DNA of 64,000 nucleotides. Source: Streptomyces flavochromogenes. Its GTDB lineage: Bacteria; Actinomycetota; Actinomycetes; Streptomycetales; Streptomycetaceae. The notes under the pieces are model-generated. The model searched no databases. It saw nothing but the letters and a program-made list of their open reading frames with translations, and had not been told where the DNA came from. Both the position numbers and the translations under genes were made by a program. Where the stretch lies: NCBI RefSeq assembly GCF_000717595.1, contig NZ_JNZO01000025.1:162992-226991 (forward strand). Reading direction: 5' to 3'. Numbering within the stretch: the first letter of the stretch is position 1; each line of letters starts with the position of its first letter. Below are positions 28,981 to 36,288 of this stretch, in pieces.

Positions 28981-29130
28981 GGGTTCATCGCATCACGACC
29001 CCCTCCGGCCGGGCGACCGGGGGGCCGGACGGCCGGGCCCCCGGTCCGGGGTGTCCGCATGCTGGACGTCCGTGGCCGGAACGACGCCGTGCGCGACCCG
29101 AGTGCCCCGCACGGCCCACGCTCCCGCGCG

Positions 29131-30432
29131 CTACGCGCTCGTGCCCGCGCGGGGGCCCCGTACCGCCGGTGCCAGGGAGTGGGGCAGCAGGTCCGCCGGG
29201 AGTTCCGGGCGGAGGACCTCCACCGCGACCTCCTCGCTGAATCGGTACGGGCGGTGCGCCAGGACGCCGGCCAGGTTCCGGCGTACCCGGGACATCTCCG
29301 CCCGTACGGTCACCTTCCGCGTACGGTCCCCGAACACGTCGTCGGCCAGCTCCGCCGCCGTCCTGCCGTCCCGGTGCATCGCCAGGACATAGAGGAGCTC
29401 CGCGTGCCGGGGGCTCAGCTCCTGCTGCCAGCTGCCCGCCGCACCCGAGACGGACACCGTCCAGCGGCGCGGCCTGCTCAGGTCCAGGACCACCCGGCTC
29501 GCCGCCGCCGCGCCCGGCTCCTCCGCCGGCGTCTCCTCCTCGACCCGCAGCAGCCAGCCGCCCGGCAGCGGTTCCACCGCGCACACACCGAGCGAGGGCA
29601 GCCACATCCGGCCGGACCGGAAGGACTTCGGCAGCGTGATCCGGTCCACCGGCGCGAGCCCCGTCACGGCCGCCGTCCAGCCGTGGGTGTCCACCGCGAC
29701 GGCCCGGCCGCCCACCCGGCACAGAATCGGCGCGGCCACCGCCCGCAGCCGTTCGACCGAGCTGCGGTGCCGTTCCCGCATCTCCGCCTCGGCGAGCTGG
29801 GCCACCGAACCGACCAGGGCCAGCATCGCCGGATGGAAGCTGGACGCGGGACCGCTCACGTCCACGATGCCGAGCAGCCGCCGGTCGCGCGGGTCGTGCA
29901 CGGGCGCGGCGGCGCAGGTCCAGTTGTGGAGCGCCTGGACGTAGTGCTCGGCCGAGTGCACCTGGACCGCCCGGCCCATGGCGAGGGCCGTACCGACCGC
30001 GTTCGTCCCGGTGGTGTGCTCGGTCCAGGCCGCGCCCTCCTCCAGGCAGATGCCGTTCGCCTGCCGCAGCACCGCCGGGTTCCCCTGCCGCCACAGCACC
30101 CGGCCGTGCTCGTCGGTGACCACCATGATCTGGAGGGAGGTGTCGGCGATGCCGGCGAGGCCGCCGCTGAGCGTCTGCATGACCTCGGAGAGGAGCGTGG
30201 TTCTGCGCCGCTCCTCCAGCTCGTCGCGCTGGAGGAGCACACTGCTCGTACCCTGGTCGGGGTCGAGCCCCAGCCGGGCCATCCGCTGCCAGGACGCGTC
30301 GATCACCGCGCGGGGCGCGATCGGCGGCGTACGGCCGGCGAGCGTCTCCTCGCGGACCCGGTGGAGCAGCCGGGTGGCCTGGGCGGCGTCCATGGTGGCG
30401 AGGCGCTTCATGTCGAGCTGCGTGTTATTCAT
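29131..30432 (-). CDS. GAF-domain transcriptional regulator
   Basis: A 433-residue regulator of the AcoR-like class without the AAA+ domain. The N-terminal SWQRMARLGLDPDQ and the GAF region with AAWTEHTTGTNAVGTAL and HNWTCAAAPVHDP are diagnostic. The C-terminal region (LSPRHAELLYVLAMHRDGRTAAELADDVFGD-type) looks like a winged-helix output domain. Streptomyces homologues often sit by aldehyde or alcohol dehydrogenases; none is adjacent here, so the target may be elsewhere. Confidence 0.85.
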   Translation of the reverse strand: MNNTQLDMKRLATMDAAQATRLLHRVREETLAGRTPPIAPRAVIDASWQRMARLGLDPDQGTSSVLLQRDELEERRRTTLLSEVMQTLSGGLAGIADTSLQIMVVTDEHGRVLWRQGNPAVLRQANGICLEEGAAWTEHTTGTNAVGTALAMGRAVQVHSAEHYVQALHNWTCAAAPVHDPRDRRLLGIVDVSGPASSFHPAMLALVGSVAQLAEAEMRERHRSSVERLRAVAAPILCRVGGRAVAVDTHGWTAAVTGLAPVDRITLPKSFRSGRMWLPSLGVCAVEPLPGGWLLRVEEETPAEEPGAAAASRVVLDLSRPRRWTVSVSGAAGSWQQELSPRHAELLYVLAMHRDGRTAAELADDVFGDRTRKVTVRAEMSRVRRNLAGVLAHRPYRFSEEVAVEVLRPELPADLLPHSLAPAVRGPRAGTSA

Positions 30433-30547
30433 CGGTCTCTCCCAGCCACCCGGGGTGCTGTATCGGTTCTGCACGGGGCAGATGTCCGGAGTGTCGGTGC
30501 CCATCGTGCCGTTCGGAACCGTCCGGCGAGGCCCGGTTCGGGTAATC

Positions 30548-30561
30548 CTGCAACCCTTTGC
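30548..30561. promoter_or_regulatory. Palindrome upstream of GAF regulator
   Basis: TGCAA-N4-TTGCA lies about 116 bp upstream of the regulator start in a 307-bp gap. Two copies of TGCAAC are in direct orientation as well. It is a candidate self-regulatory site. Confidence 0.35.
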
Positions 30562-30608
30562 AACTCTGGTCGCCGAACGGCCCCCTGGGTGAAGCTGGTG
30601 CGAGCGGC

Positions 30609-30638
30609 GGGTGGTGCCGTGTCGGCGCAGCACCACCC
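30609..30638 (-). terminator. Second hairpin after acyl-CoA dehydrogenase gene
   Basis: GGGTGGTGC and GCACCACCC pair perfectly (9 bp, 12-nt loop) downstream of the acyl-CoA dehydrogenase stop. With the hairpin at 30647-30688 it forms a tandem terminator. Confidence 0.55.
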
Positions 30639-30646
30639 CCGCTTTT

Positions 30647-30688
30647 CCGCGCGTGCCGACCCTTGCGGTCCACCCCTGGCACGCGCGG
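30647..30688 (-). terminator. First hairpin after acyl-CoA dehydrogenase gene
   Basis: CCGCGCGTGCC and GGCACGCGCGG pair perfectly (11 bp, 20-nt loop), about 50 bp after the stop of the acyl-CoA dehydrogenase gene. Confidence 0.6.
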
Positions 30689-30739
30689 CGAACTTCCCCC
30701 CCGGTGTACGCCGGTCGCCTCCGACCTCCGCCGCGCCCG

Positions 30740-32392
30740 CTAGACCTCCACCCGTGCCCGCTCCACCAGCGCCCGCAGGTCCAGCGTGTGCGGCAGCGTC
30801 CCGAACGCCGCGCCCCCGTCCCCGCCCAGCCGCGCCGCGCAGAACGCGTCCGCGACCTCCGGCGGCGCCCACCGCACCAGCAGCGCCCCCTGGAGGACCA
30901 GCGCGAGCCGCTCCGCGAGCCGCCGCGCCCGCGCCTCGATCCCGTCCAGGTCCGCGAGTTCGACGAGCAGCCCCCGGATCGCCCGGTCGAGCCGGTGGTC
31001 CGCGCCCCGCGCCGCCCCGACCTCCCGCAGGAACGCGTCCAGCGCGGCCGGCTCCGTCCGCAGCGCCCTGACCACGTCGAGCGCCTGGACGTTCCCCGAG
31101 CCCTCCCAGACGGAGTTGAGCGGTGACTCCCGCAGCAGCCGGGGCATCCCGGACTCCTCGACGTACCCGTTGCCGCCCAGGCACTCCAGCGCCTCCGCCA
31201 CCATCGGCGTGCACCGCTTCGTGACCCAGTACTTCGCCGCCGGAACGGCGATCCGCAGCAGGGCCCGCTCCCGCTCGGCGTCGCTGCCGCCCTCGGCGGC
31301 GTCGTAGGCCGCCGCCAGACGCAGGCCCAAGACCGTCGCCGCCTCCGACTCCAGGGCCAGATCCGCGAGTACGTTCCGCATCAGCGGCTTCTCGACCAGC
31401 GGCCCGCCGAAGGCCTCGCGATACGAGCAGTGGTGCACGGCCTGCGCCACCGCCTGCCGCATCAGCGCCGCCGAACCCAGGACGCAGTCGAGCCGGGTCG
31501 CCGCCACCATGCCCATGATCGTGCGGAGCCCGCGCCCCTCCTCGCCGACCCGGTGCGCCCAGGTCGTCCCGTCGAACTCCACCTCGGCGGAGGCGTTCGA
31601 ACGGTTGCCCAGCTTGTCCTTCAGCCGCTGGATCGCGAACGCGTTGCGCGAACCGTCCGCGAGCACCCGCGGCACCAGGAAACAGGTGAGCCCCGCCGGA
31701 GCCTGCGCGAGGACCAGGAACGCGTCCGACATCGGCGCCGAACAGAACCACTTGTGCCCCGTCAGGACGTACTCCCCGTCGGCCGCCAGCGGGTGCGCCT
31801 CCGTCGTGTTCGCCCGGACGTCGCTGCCGCCCTGCTTCTCCGTCATCGCCATCCCGAGCAGGGCACCCGGCTTCTCCGCGACCGGGCGGAGCTCCCGCTC
31901 GTACACGTGCGAGGTCGCGGCCGGCTCCCACACCTCGGCGAGCTCCGGCTCGGCGCGCAGCGCGGGCACGGCGGCGTGCGTCATCGACAGCGGGCAGCCG
32001 TGCCCCGCCTCCGCCTGTGAGACCACCAGGAACCCGGCGGCCCGGCGTACGTGACCGCCCGGCCTGCCCCACGCGTCCGTCAGGCCGGCCCCCACCGACT
32101 TGCCGAGGATCCGGTGCCAGGCCGGATCGAAGTCGACCTCGTCGATCCGGTGCCCGTACCGGTCGTGGGTCCGCAGCCGCGGCGGGTTGGCGTTCGCCCG
32201 TTCGCCCCACTCCCTGACCTGGGCCGAACCCGCCGCCTGCCCGAGCACGACGAGGTCCTCGCGGACCTCCGCCCGGAGCTCCGGCGCGAGGTGCCGTTCG
32301 ACCGCCTCCGTCAGTACCGGATCGGTCATGAAGACGTCGTACCCGACCAGGGGCGGAGGCTGGTTGGTCACGGTGTGGGTGCTCGCTGCCAT
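30740..32392 (-). CDS. Acyl-CoA dehydrogenase, AidB-like
   Basis: A 550-residue flavoprotein of the acyl-CoA dehydrogenase superfamily with the extra N-terminal domain and length of AidB. GMAMTEKQGGSDVRAN and GHKWFCSAPMSDAFLVLAQ are FAD-contact segments, and ECLGGNGYVEESGMPRL is the C-terminal signature. AidB-like proteins are linked to alkylation stress; an Ada/AlkA gene lies 4 kb away. The ATG at 32392 is exactly 6 nt after a TACCGT -10 box shared with the divergent gene, which supports this start and a leaderless mRNA. Confidence 0.9.
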   Translation of the reverse strand: MAASTHTVTNQPPPLVGYDVFMTDPVLTEAVERHLAPELRAEVREDLVVLGQAAGSAQVREWGERANANPPRLRTHDRYGHRIDEVDFDPAWHRILGKSVGAGLTDAWGRPGGHVRRAAGFLVVSQAEAGHGCPLSMTHAAVPALRAEPELAEVWEPAATSHVYERELRPVAEKPGALLGMAMTEKQGGSDVRANTTEAHPLAADGEYVLTGHKWFCSAPMSDAFLVLAQAPAGLTCFLVPRVLADGSRNAFAIQRLKDKLGNRSNASAEVEFDGTTWAHRVGEEGRGLRTIMGMVAATRLDCVLGSAALMRQAVAQAVHHCSYREAFGGPLVEKPLMRNVLADLALESEAATVLGLRLAAAYDAAEGGSDAERERALLRIAVPAAKYWVTKRCTPMVAEALECLGGNGYVEESGMPRLLRESPLNSVWEGSGNVQALDVVRALRTEPAALDAFLREVGAARGADHRLDRAIRGLLVELADLDGIEARARRLAERLALVLQGALLVRWAPPEVADAFCAARLGGDGGAAFGTLPHTLDLRALVERARVEV

Positions 32393-32409
32393 GCCGATAC
32401 GGTAAGCAG
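32393..32409. promoter_or_regulatory. Shared, fully overlapping divergent -10 boxes
   Basis: Only 17 bp separate the two starts. On the plus strand TACGGT (32398-32403) lies 6 nt before GTG 32410. On the minus strand TACCGT (32404-32399) lies 6 nt before ATG 32392. The seven base pairs TACGGTA therefore supply both -10 elements, and both mRNAs would start at their first codon. A weak minus-strand -35, TTCGCT, lies 17 bp upstream of TACCGT. Confidence 0.65.
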
Positions 32410-33534
32410 GTGCAGGCAGCAAGCGAAACACCCGAACGGCCCGAGCGGCGGCCCTGGAGCAGGCTCCACCGCGCGCGCGTCCTCTACCGCAACGTCTCGA
32501 AGCGGAAGATGGTCTGGCTGCTCCTCAAGGACACCGTCAACTCGTGCATCGAGTACCGGATCCTCGGCCTCGCCGCCGAGGCGGCGTTCTTCACCCTGCT
32601 GTCGCTGCCGCCGCTGCTCCTCGGCCTGATCGCCCTCCTCGGCTACGCCGACGACTGGACCAACACGGACACCGTCGCGAGCATCGAGGAGAACATCCTC
32701 CGCGCCGCCGGAACGGTCCTCTCCGACCGCGGTGTCCACGACATCGCGAAACCGCTCCTGGACGACGTGACCCAGGGCAAACGCCCCGAGCTGGTCTCCC
32801 TCGGCTTCGCGATCGCCCTCTGGTCCGGCTCACGCGCGGTGAACGTCTTCATCGACACCATCACCGTCATGTACGGGCTCGACGGCCACCGCGGCATCGT
32901 GAAGACCCGCCTCCTGGCCTTCCTGCTCTACATCGTGGCGCTGATCATCGGAGCGGTCGTGCTGCCCCTCGCGGTCGTCGGCCCCGACCGGGTCGTCGAA
33001 CTCGTCCCCTGGGGCACCGAGGTCGTCGCCGTCCTCTACTGGCCGGCCGTCATCCTGCTCTCCATCGCCTTCCTCACCACGCTCTACCACGTGTCCGTGC
33101 CCGTCAGATCGCCGTGGATCGAGGACATCCCCGGCGCCCTCGTGGCGCTCGGGATGTGGGTCCTCGGCAGTTTCCTGCTGCGCATCTACCTCACCAGCCA
33201 GGTCGAGGGGCCGACGATCTACGGCTCCCTCGCCGCCCCCATCGCCGTCCTCCTCTGGATCGGCATCTCGGCCTTCGCCGTCCTGGTCGGCGCCGCCGTG
33301 AACGCGGCCATCGACCGTGTCTGGCCCTCCGTGGCCACGGCGGCGGCCCGCGAGGCCAACGAGCGGGCCCGCGCCATCCAGGCGGCGGAACTCGTCGCAC
33401 GCGTGCGCGCGGAGGCGGAGGACGTCGACGAGGACGACCCGGACATGCCGTCCGAGTTCCCCGAGCGCTGGTCCCGTTTCCTGCCCCCGGACGACGTGAA
33501 GTCCCGCCTCCACTCCGGCTGGGAGAAGGACTGA
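32410..33534 (+). CDS. YihY/BrkB-like integral membrane protein
   Basis: A 374-residue membrane protein of the YihY/BrkB family. Landmarks: AAEAAFFTLLSLPPLLLGLIALLGY, SRAVNVFIDTITVMYGLDG and the TIYGSLAAPIAVLLWIGISAFAVLVGAAVNAAIDR-type final segment; about six membrane helices and an acidic cytoplasmic tail. The family role is unsettled (once thought RNase BN; transport or lipid-linked roles are discussed). GTG 32410 matches a leaderless promoter; ATG 32509 is the fallback start. Confidence 0.85.
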   Translation: MQAASETPERPERRPWSRLHRARVLYRNVSKRKMVWLLLKDTVNSCIEYRILGLAAEAAFFTLLSLPPLLLGLIALLGYADDWTNTDTVASIEENILRAAGTVLSDRGVHDIAKPLLDDVTQGKRPELVSLGFAIALWSGSRAVNVFIDTITVMYGLDGHRGIVKTRLLAFLLYIVALIIGAVVLPLAVVGPDRVVELVPWGTEVVAVLYWPAVILLSIAFLTTLYHVSVPVRSPWIEDIPGALVALGMWVLGSFLLRIYLTSQVEGPTIYGSLAAPIAVLLWIGISAFAVLVGAAVNAAIDRVWPSVATAAAREANERARAIQAAELVARVRAEAEDVDEDDPDMPSEFPERWSRFLPPDDVKSRLHSGWEKD

Positions 33535-33560
33535 CCGGCCGGCGGGGCTATTTTTGACGT

Positions 33561-34334
33561 GTGTACGAGGAGCGCCCCGCCCTGCTCGACGGAGCCGTCC
33601 TGTGGACCCGGACCGCCGGCCCCGCCACGGACGGCGTCCGGCCCGTCCTGCCCGACGGCTGCATGGACCTGATCTGGGCCGACGGACACCTCCTCGTCGC
33701 CGGACCCGACACACGCGCGTACGTGCCGGCGGAGTTCGCCGCACGGTACGCGGGAATCCGCTTCGCCCCCGGTGACGCGCCCGGCTTCTTCGGCGTCCCG
33801 GCCCATGAGCTCCGCGACCGGCGCGTCGCCCTCGGCGCGCTGTGGGGCGAGGCCGAGGCACGACGGCTCGGCGAGCGGATCACCGAGGCCCCCGACCCGG
33901 CCACAGCCCTGGACGACCTCGTCCGGCTCCGTGCCGCCGGGGCCCCCGCGCCCGATCCCCTGCTCCGGGCCGTCGTGGCGCGCCTCGCGGCCGGCCGGGC
34001 GGTCGCCGAGACCGCCGACGCGGTCGGGATCGGTGCCCGGCAGCTGCACCGGCGGTCCCTGGACGCCTTCGGCTACGGTCCCAAGACCCTCGCCCGCGTC
34101 CTCCGGCTCCAGCGGGCCCTCGCCCTGGTCCTGGCCGGCGTGCCGTACGCCGACGCGGCGGTCCGGGCGGGCTGCGTCGACCAGGCCCATCTCGCACGCG
34201 AGACCAGGGCACTGGCCGGGATGACGCTCGGTGCCTACGTGGCGTCCGTGGCGGCAGTGGCCTCCGCGGCGGAGTCGGCCGAGTCGGCGAACAGCGAGAC
34301 GCCCGAGCCGTCCGGGTCGAGGACCACGGCGTAA
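33561..34334 (+). CDS. AraC-family regulator
   Basis: A 257-residue regulator. The N-terminal VLPDGCMDLIWADG is typical of the DUF6597-like sensing domain that precedes AraC helix-turn-helix domains; the C-terminal half has the two HTH units (ETADAVGIGARQLHRR and ADAAVRAGCVDQAHLARE). TATTTT (33549-33554) is 6 nt upstream of GTG 33561, suggesting a leaderless transcript. The last 100 bp overlap the convergent VOC gene. It probably regulates a neighbour, perhaps the VOC gene. Confidence 0.88.
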   Translation: MYEERPALLDGAVLWTRTAGPATDGVRPVLPDGCMDLIWADGHLLVAGPDTRAYVPAEFAARYAGIRFAPGDAPGFFGVPAHELRDRRVALGALWGEAEARRLGERITEAPDPATALDDLVRLRAAGAPAPDPLLRAVVARLAAGRAVAETADAVGIGARQLHRRSLDAFGYGPKTLARVLRLQRALALVLAGVPYADAAVRAGCVDQAHLARETRALAGMTLGAYVASVAAVASAAESAESANSETPEPSGSRTTA

Positions 34335-34672
34335 CGCTGCCCCCAGACCGCGTCCCAGGGCTTCAGATGTCCCCGGTACCCGGCGCCGACCAGCTCGTCG
34401 TAGGCCGCGTCCACGGCCTCCGGCGCATCGCACCGGAAGGCGAGCTCGATCCGGTTGCCGCCCTCGGGCCGCTGCCATCCGGGGTCGAAGGAACGCACGA
34501 CGTCCTCCGTGTCCCAGGCGATCCGCAGTCCGCCGGGCAGCGCGGCCTCCACGTGCGGGGCGGACTCGGCCCCGTCCGGGATCTCCAGGCCGAGACGGCG
34601 GTAGAAGGCGAGCGAGGCCGCCATGTCGGAGACGACGACGCCGATGAGGTCGAGGCGGGGTGCTGTGTTCAT
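34235..34672 (-). CDS. VOC (glyoxalase/bleomycin-resistance) superfamily protein
   Basis: A 145-residue VOC protein. DLIGVVVSDMAASLAFYRRLGLEI is split here only to show the first beta-alpha module; the second ends in YAVVLDPDGSGVSLFA. Ligand or reaction unknown. TACCGT lies 6 nt upstream of the ATG, so the mRNA is probably leaderless. Its acidic Ala/Ser-rich tail is antisense to the tail of the AraC gene over 100 bp. Confidence 0.88.
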   Translation of the reverse strand: MNTAPRLDLIGVVVSDMAASLAFYRRLGLEIPDGAESAPHVEAALPGGLRIAWDTEDVVRSFDPGWQRPEGGNRIELAFRCDAPEAVDAAYDELVGAGYRGHLKPWDAVWGQRYAVVLDPDGSGVSLFADSADSAAEATAATDAT

Positions 34673-34849
34673 GGGAGCACGGTAGGCACGGGGCTCCCGC
34701 CGGGTCTTGTACGAATCGGACGCGCGGTCCGAGCAGGACGCGGCCGTCCCGCCGGCCCTGGGCGCAGTGGCCCGAGAGGCGCCTGAAGTGGCCTGAATAA
34801 AACCTGTGGCGCCTCTCGGCCCGGCCCGGCTACGGTGTCTCCCGTACAA

Positions 34850-34867
34850 GATCGCGACAGCGCGATC
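34850..34867. promoter_or_regulatory. Inverted repeat upstream of rsgA leader ORF
   Basis: GATCGCG-ACAG-CGCGATC, a perfect 7-bp inverted repeat, ends 41 bp before the leader ORF start. It may be an operator or a hairpin in the 5' untranslated region. Confidence 0.4.
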
Positions 34868-34908
34868 GTGACGCGAACACGCGCAAAGACACACAGGAGG
34901 TGTGACCG

Positions 34909-34980
34909 ATGGCTGTCATCACGACGGGCCTTGCCCTCACGCAGAAGTTCATCCACACCACCTCCGTGGCCACCGGCTGA
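34909..34980 (+). CDS. Candidate 23-residue leader peptide of rsgA
   Basis: An ATG with a near-perfect ribosome site (AGGAGGTG, 8-nt spacing) opens a 23-codon frame starting MAVITTGLALTQKF and ending SVATG. It stops 51 bp before the rsgA start, and the ribosome site of rsgA itself is inside a hairpin. A strong site on a tiny ORF and a hidden site on the real gene is the layout of translational attenuators in front of ribosome-related or resistance genes. Peptide sequence resembles nothing I can name. Confidence 0.65.
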   Translation: MAVITTGLALTQKFIHTTSVATG

Positions 34981-35005
34981 CCTCACCGTTCCGACACACA
35001 GCGCC

Positions 35006-35030
35006 GGGGCCACCCCTGTGAAGGGTCCCC
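35006..35030 (+). promoter_or_regulatory. Hairpin sequestering the rsgA ribosome binding site
   Basis: GGGG-CC-ACCC (35006-35015) pairs with GGGTCCCC (35023-35030) around a 7-nt loop, with a 2-nt bulge. The 3' arm carries most of the AAGGG ribosome site (35021-35025) that serves TTG 35032. The 5' arm segment GGCCAC (35008-35013) can instead pair with GTGGCC in the leader ORF (34966-34971), which would free the ribosome site. Confidence 0.6.
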
Positions 35031-35031
35031 C

Positions 35032-36144
35032 TTGTCTTTCCCGCTTTCCCACGTCACCTCTTCCTCCTCGTCGCTCGAAGCCCACGGCTGGGACTCCGGC
35101 TGGGCCGAGTCCTTCGCTCCGTACGCCGCCCAGGGACTCGTCCCCGGCCGGGTGACCCGGGTCGACCGCGGTCAGTGCGACGTCGCCACCGCCGACGGGA
35201 TCGTGCGCGCCGACACGGCGTTCGTGACCCCGCACGACCCGCTCCGGGTCATCTGCACCGGCGACTGGGCCGCCATCGACCCCGAGGGCGCAAGAGACCC
35301 CCGCTACGTACGGGCGTGCCTGCCGCGCCGTACGGCCTTCGCGCGGTCCACCTCGTCCAAGCGGTCCGAGGGGCAGATCCTCGCCGCCAACGTCGACCAC
35401 GCCGTCATCACCGTCTCGCTCGCCGTCGAGCTCGACCTCGGCCGCATCGAGCGCTTCCTCGCCCTGGCGTGGGAGTCCGGTGCCCAGCCGACCGTCGTCC
35501 TCAGCAAGGCGGACCTCGTGCCCGACCCCGTCGGTCTCTCCTACCTCGTCGAAGACGTCGAGACGGTCGCCCCCGGCGTCCAGGTCGTGCCCCTGAGCTC
35601 GACCACGGGGGAGGGGCTCGACGTGCTGTCCGCGGTGGTCGCGGGCGGTACGACCGTGCTGCTCGGCGTCTCCGGCGCCGGGAAGTCGACCCTCGCCAAC
35701 GCCCTCGTCGGCGAGGACGTCATGGACGTCCAGGCCGCCCGTGACATCGACGGCAAGGGCCGTCACACCACGACCACCCGCAACCTCTTCGTCCTCCCGA
35801 CCGGGGGAGTCCTCATCGACACGCCCGGACTGCGCGGAGTCGGCCTCTGGGACGCGGAGACCGGCGTCGGCCAGGTCTTCTCCGAGATCGAGGAACTGGC
35901 GGGGAACTGCCGCTTCCACGACTGCGCGCACGAGTCGGAGCCCGGCTGCGCGGTGGCCGCCGCGATCGAGGACGGTTCGCTGCCGGTGCGCCGCCTGGAG
36001 AGCTACCGCAAGCTCATCCGGGAGAACCAGCGGATCGTGGCCAAGACCGACGCCCGCGTGCGCAGCGAGATCCTCAAGGACTGGAAGCGCAAGGGCGCCG
36101 AGGGCCGCCACGCCATGGAGATGAAGCGCGGGCGCGTCCGGTAA
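35032..36144 (+). CDS. rsgA: Ribosome-associated GTPase RsgA
   Basis: A 370-residue circularly permuted GTPase acting in 30S subunit maturation. After an OB-fold (GRVTRVDRGQCDVATADG) come G4 (LSKAD), G1 (GVSGAGKST), and G3 (DTPGLRGVG), then the zinc motif NCRFHDCAHESEPGC. The N-terminal HGWDSGW is typical of the longer RsgA subtype found as a paralogue in actinobacteria. TTG 35032 is the only start codon available before this conserved part. Upstream leader ORF and hairpin suggest controlled translation. Confidence 0.92.
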   Translation: MSFPLSHVTSSSSSLEAHGWDSGWAESFAPYAAQGLVPGRVTRVDRGQCDVATADGIVRADTAFVTPHDPLRVICTGDWAAIDPEGARDPRYVRACLPRRTAFARSTSSKRSEGQILAANVDHAVITVSLAVELDLGRIERFLALAWESGAQPTVVLSKADLVPDPVGLSYLVEDVETVAPGVQVVPLSSTTGEGLDVLSAVVAGGTTVLLGVSGAGKSTLANALVGEDVMDVQAARDIDGKGRHTTTTRNLFVLPTGGVLIDTPGLRGVGLWDAETGVGQVFSEIEELAGNCRFHDCAHESEPGCAVAAAIEDGSLPVRRLESYRKLIRENQRIVAKTDARVRSEILKDWKRKGAEGRHAMEMKRGRVR

Positions 36145-36288
36145 CGGGTGCGGGGGCGCGTGCGGGTGCACGGGGGAGGCGCGTCGGCCGGCGCCCGCGA
36201 GGGCGTCGGCCCGGCCCCTCCCCGCTCCCGCACCGCCGTGTCCGAAAACCGCGAGCCGGGGGTCGTCGGCCGTCGCACACTGGGAGAC

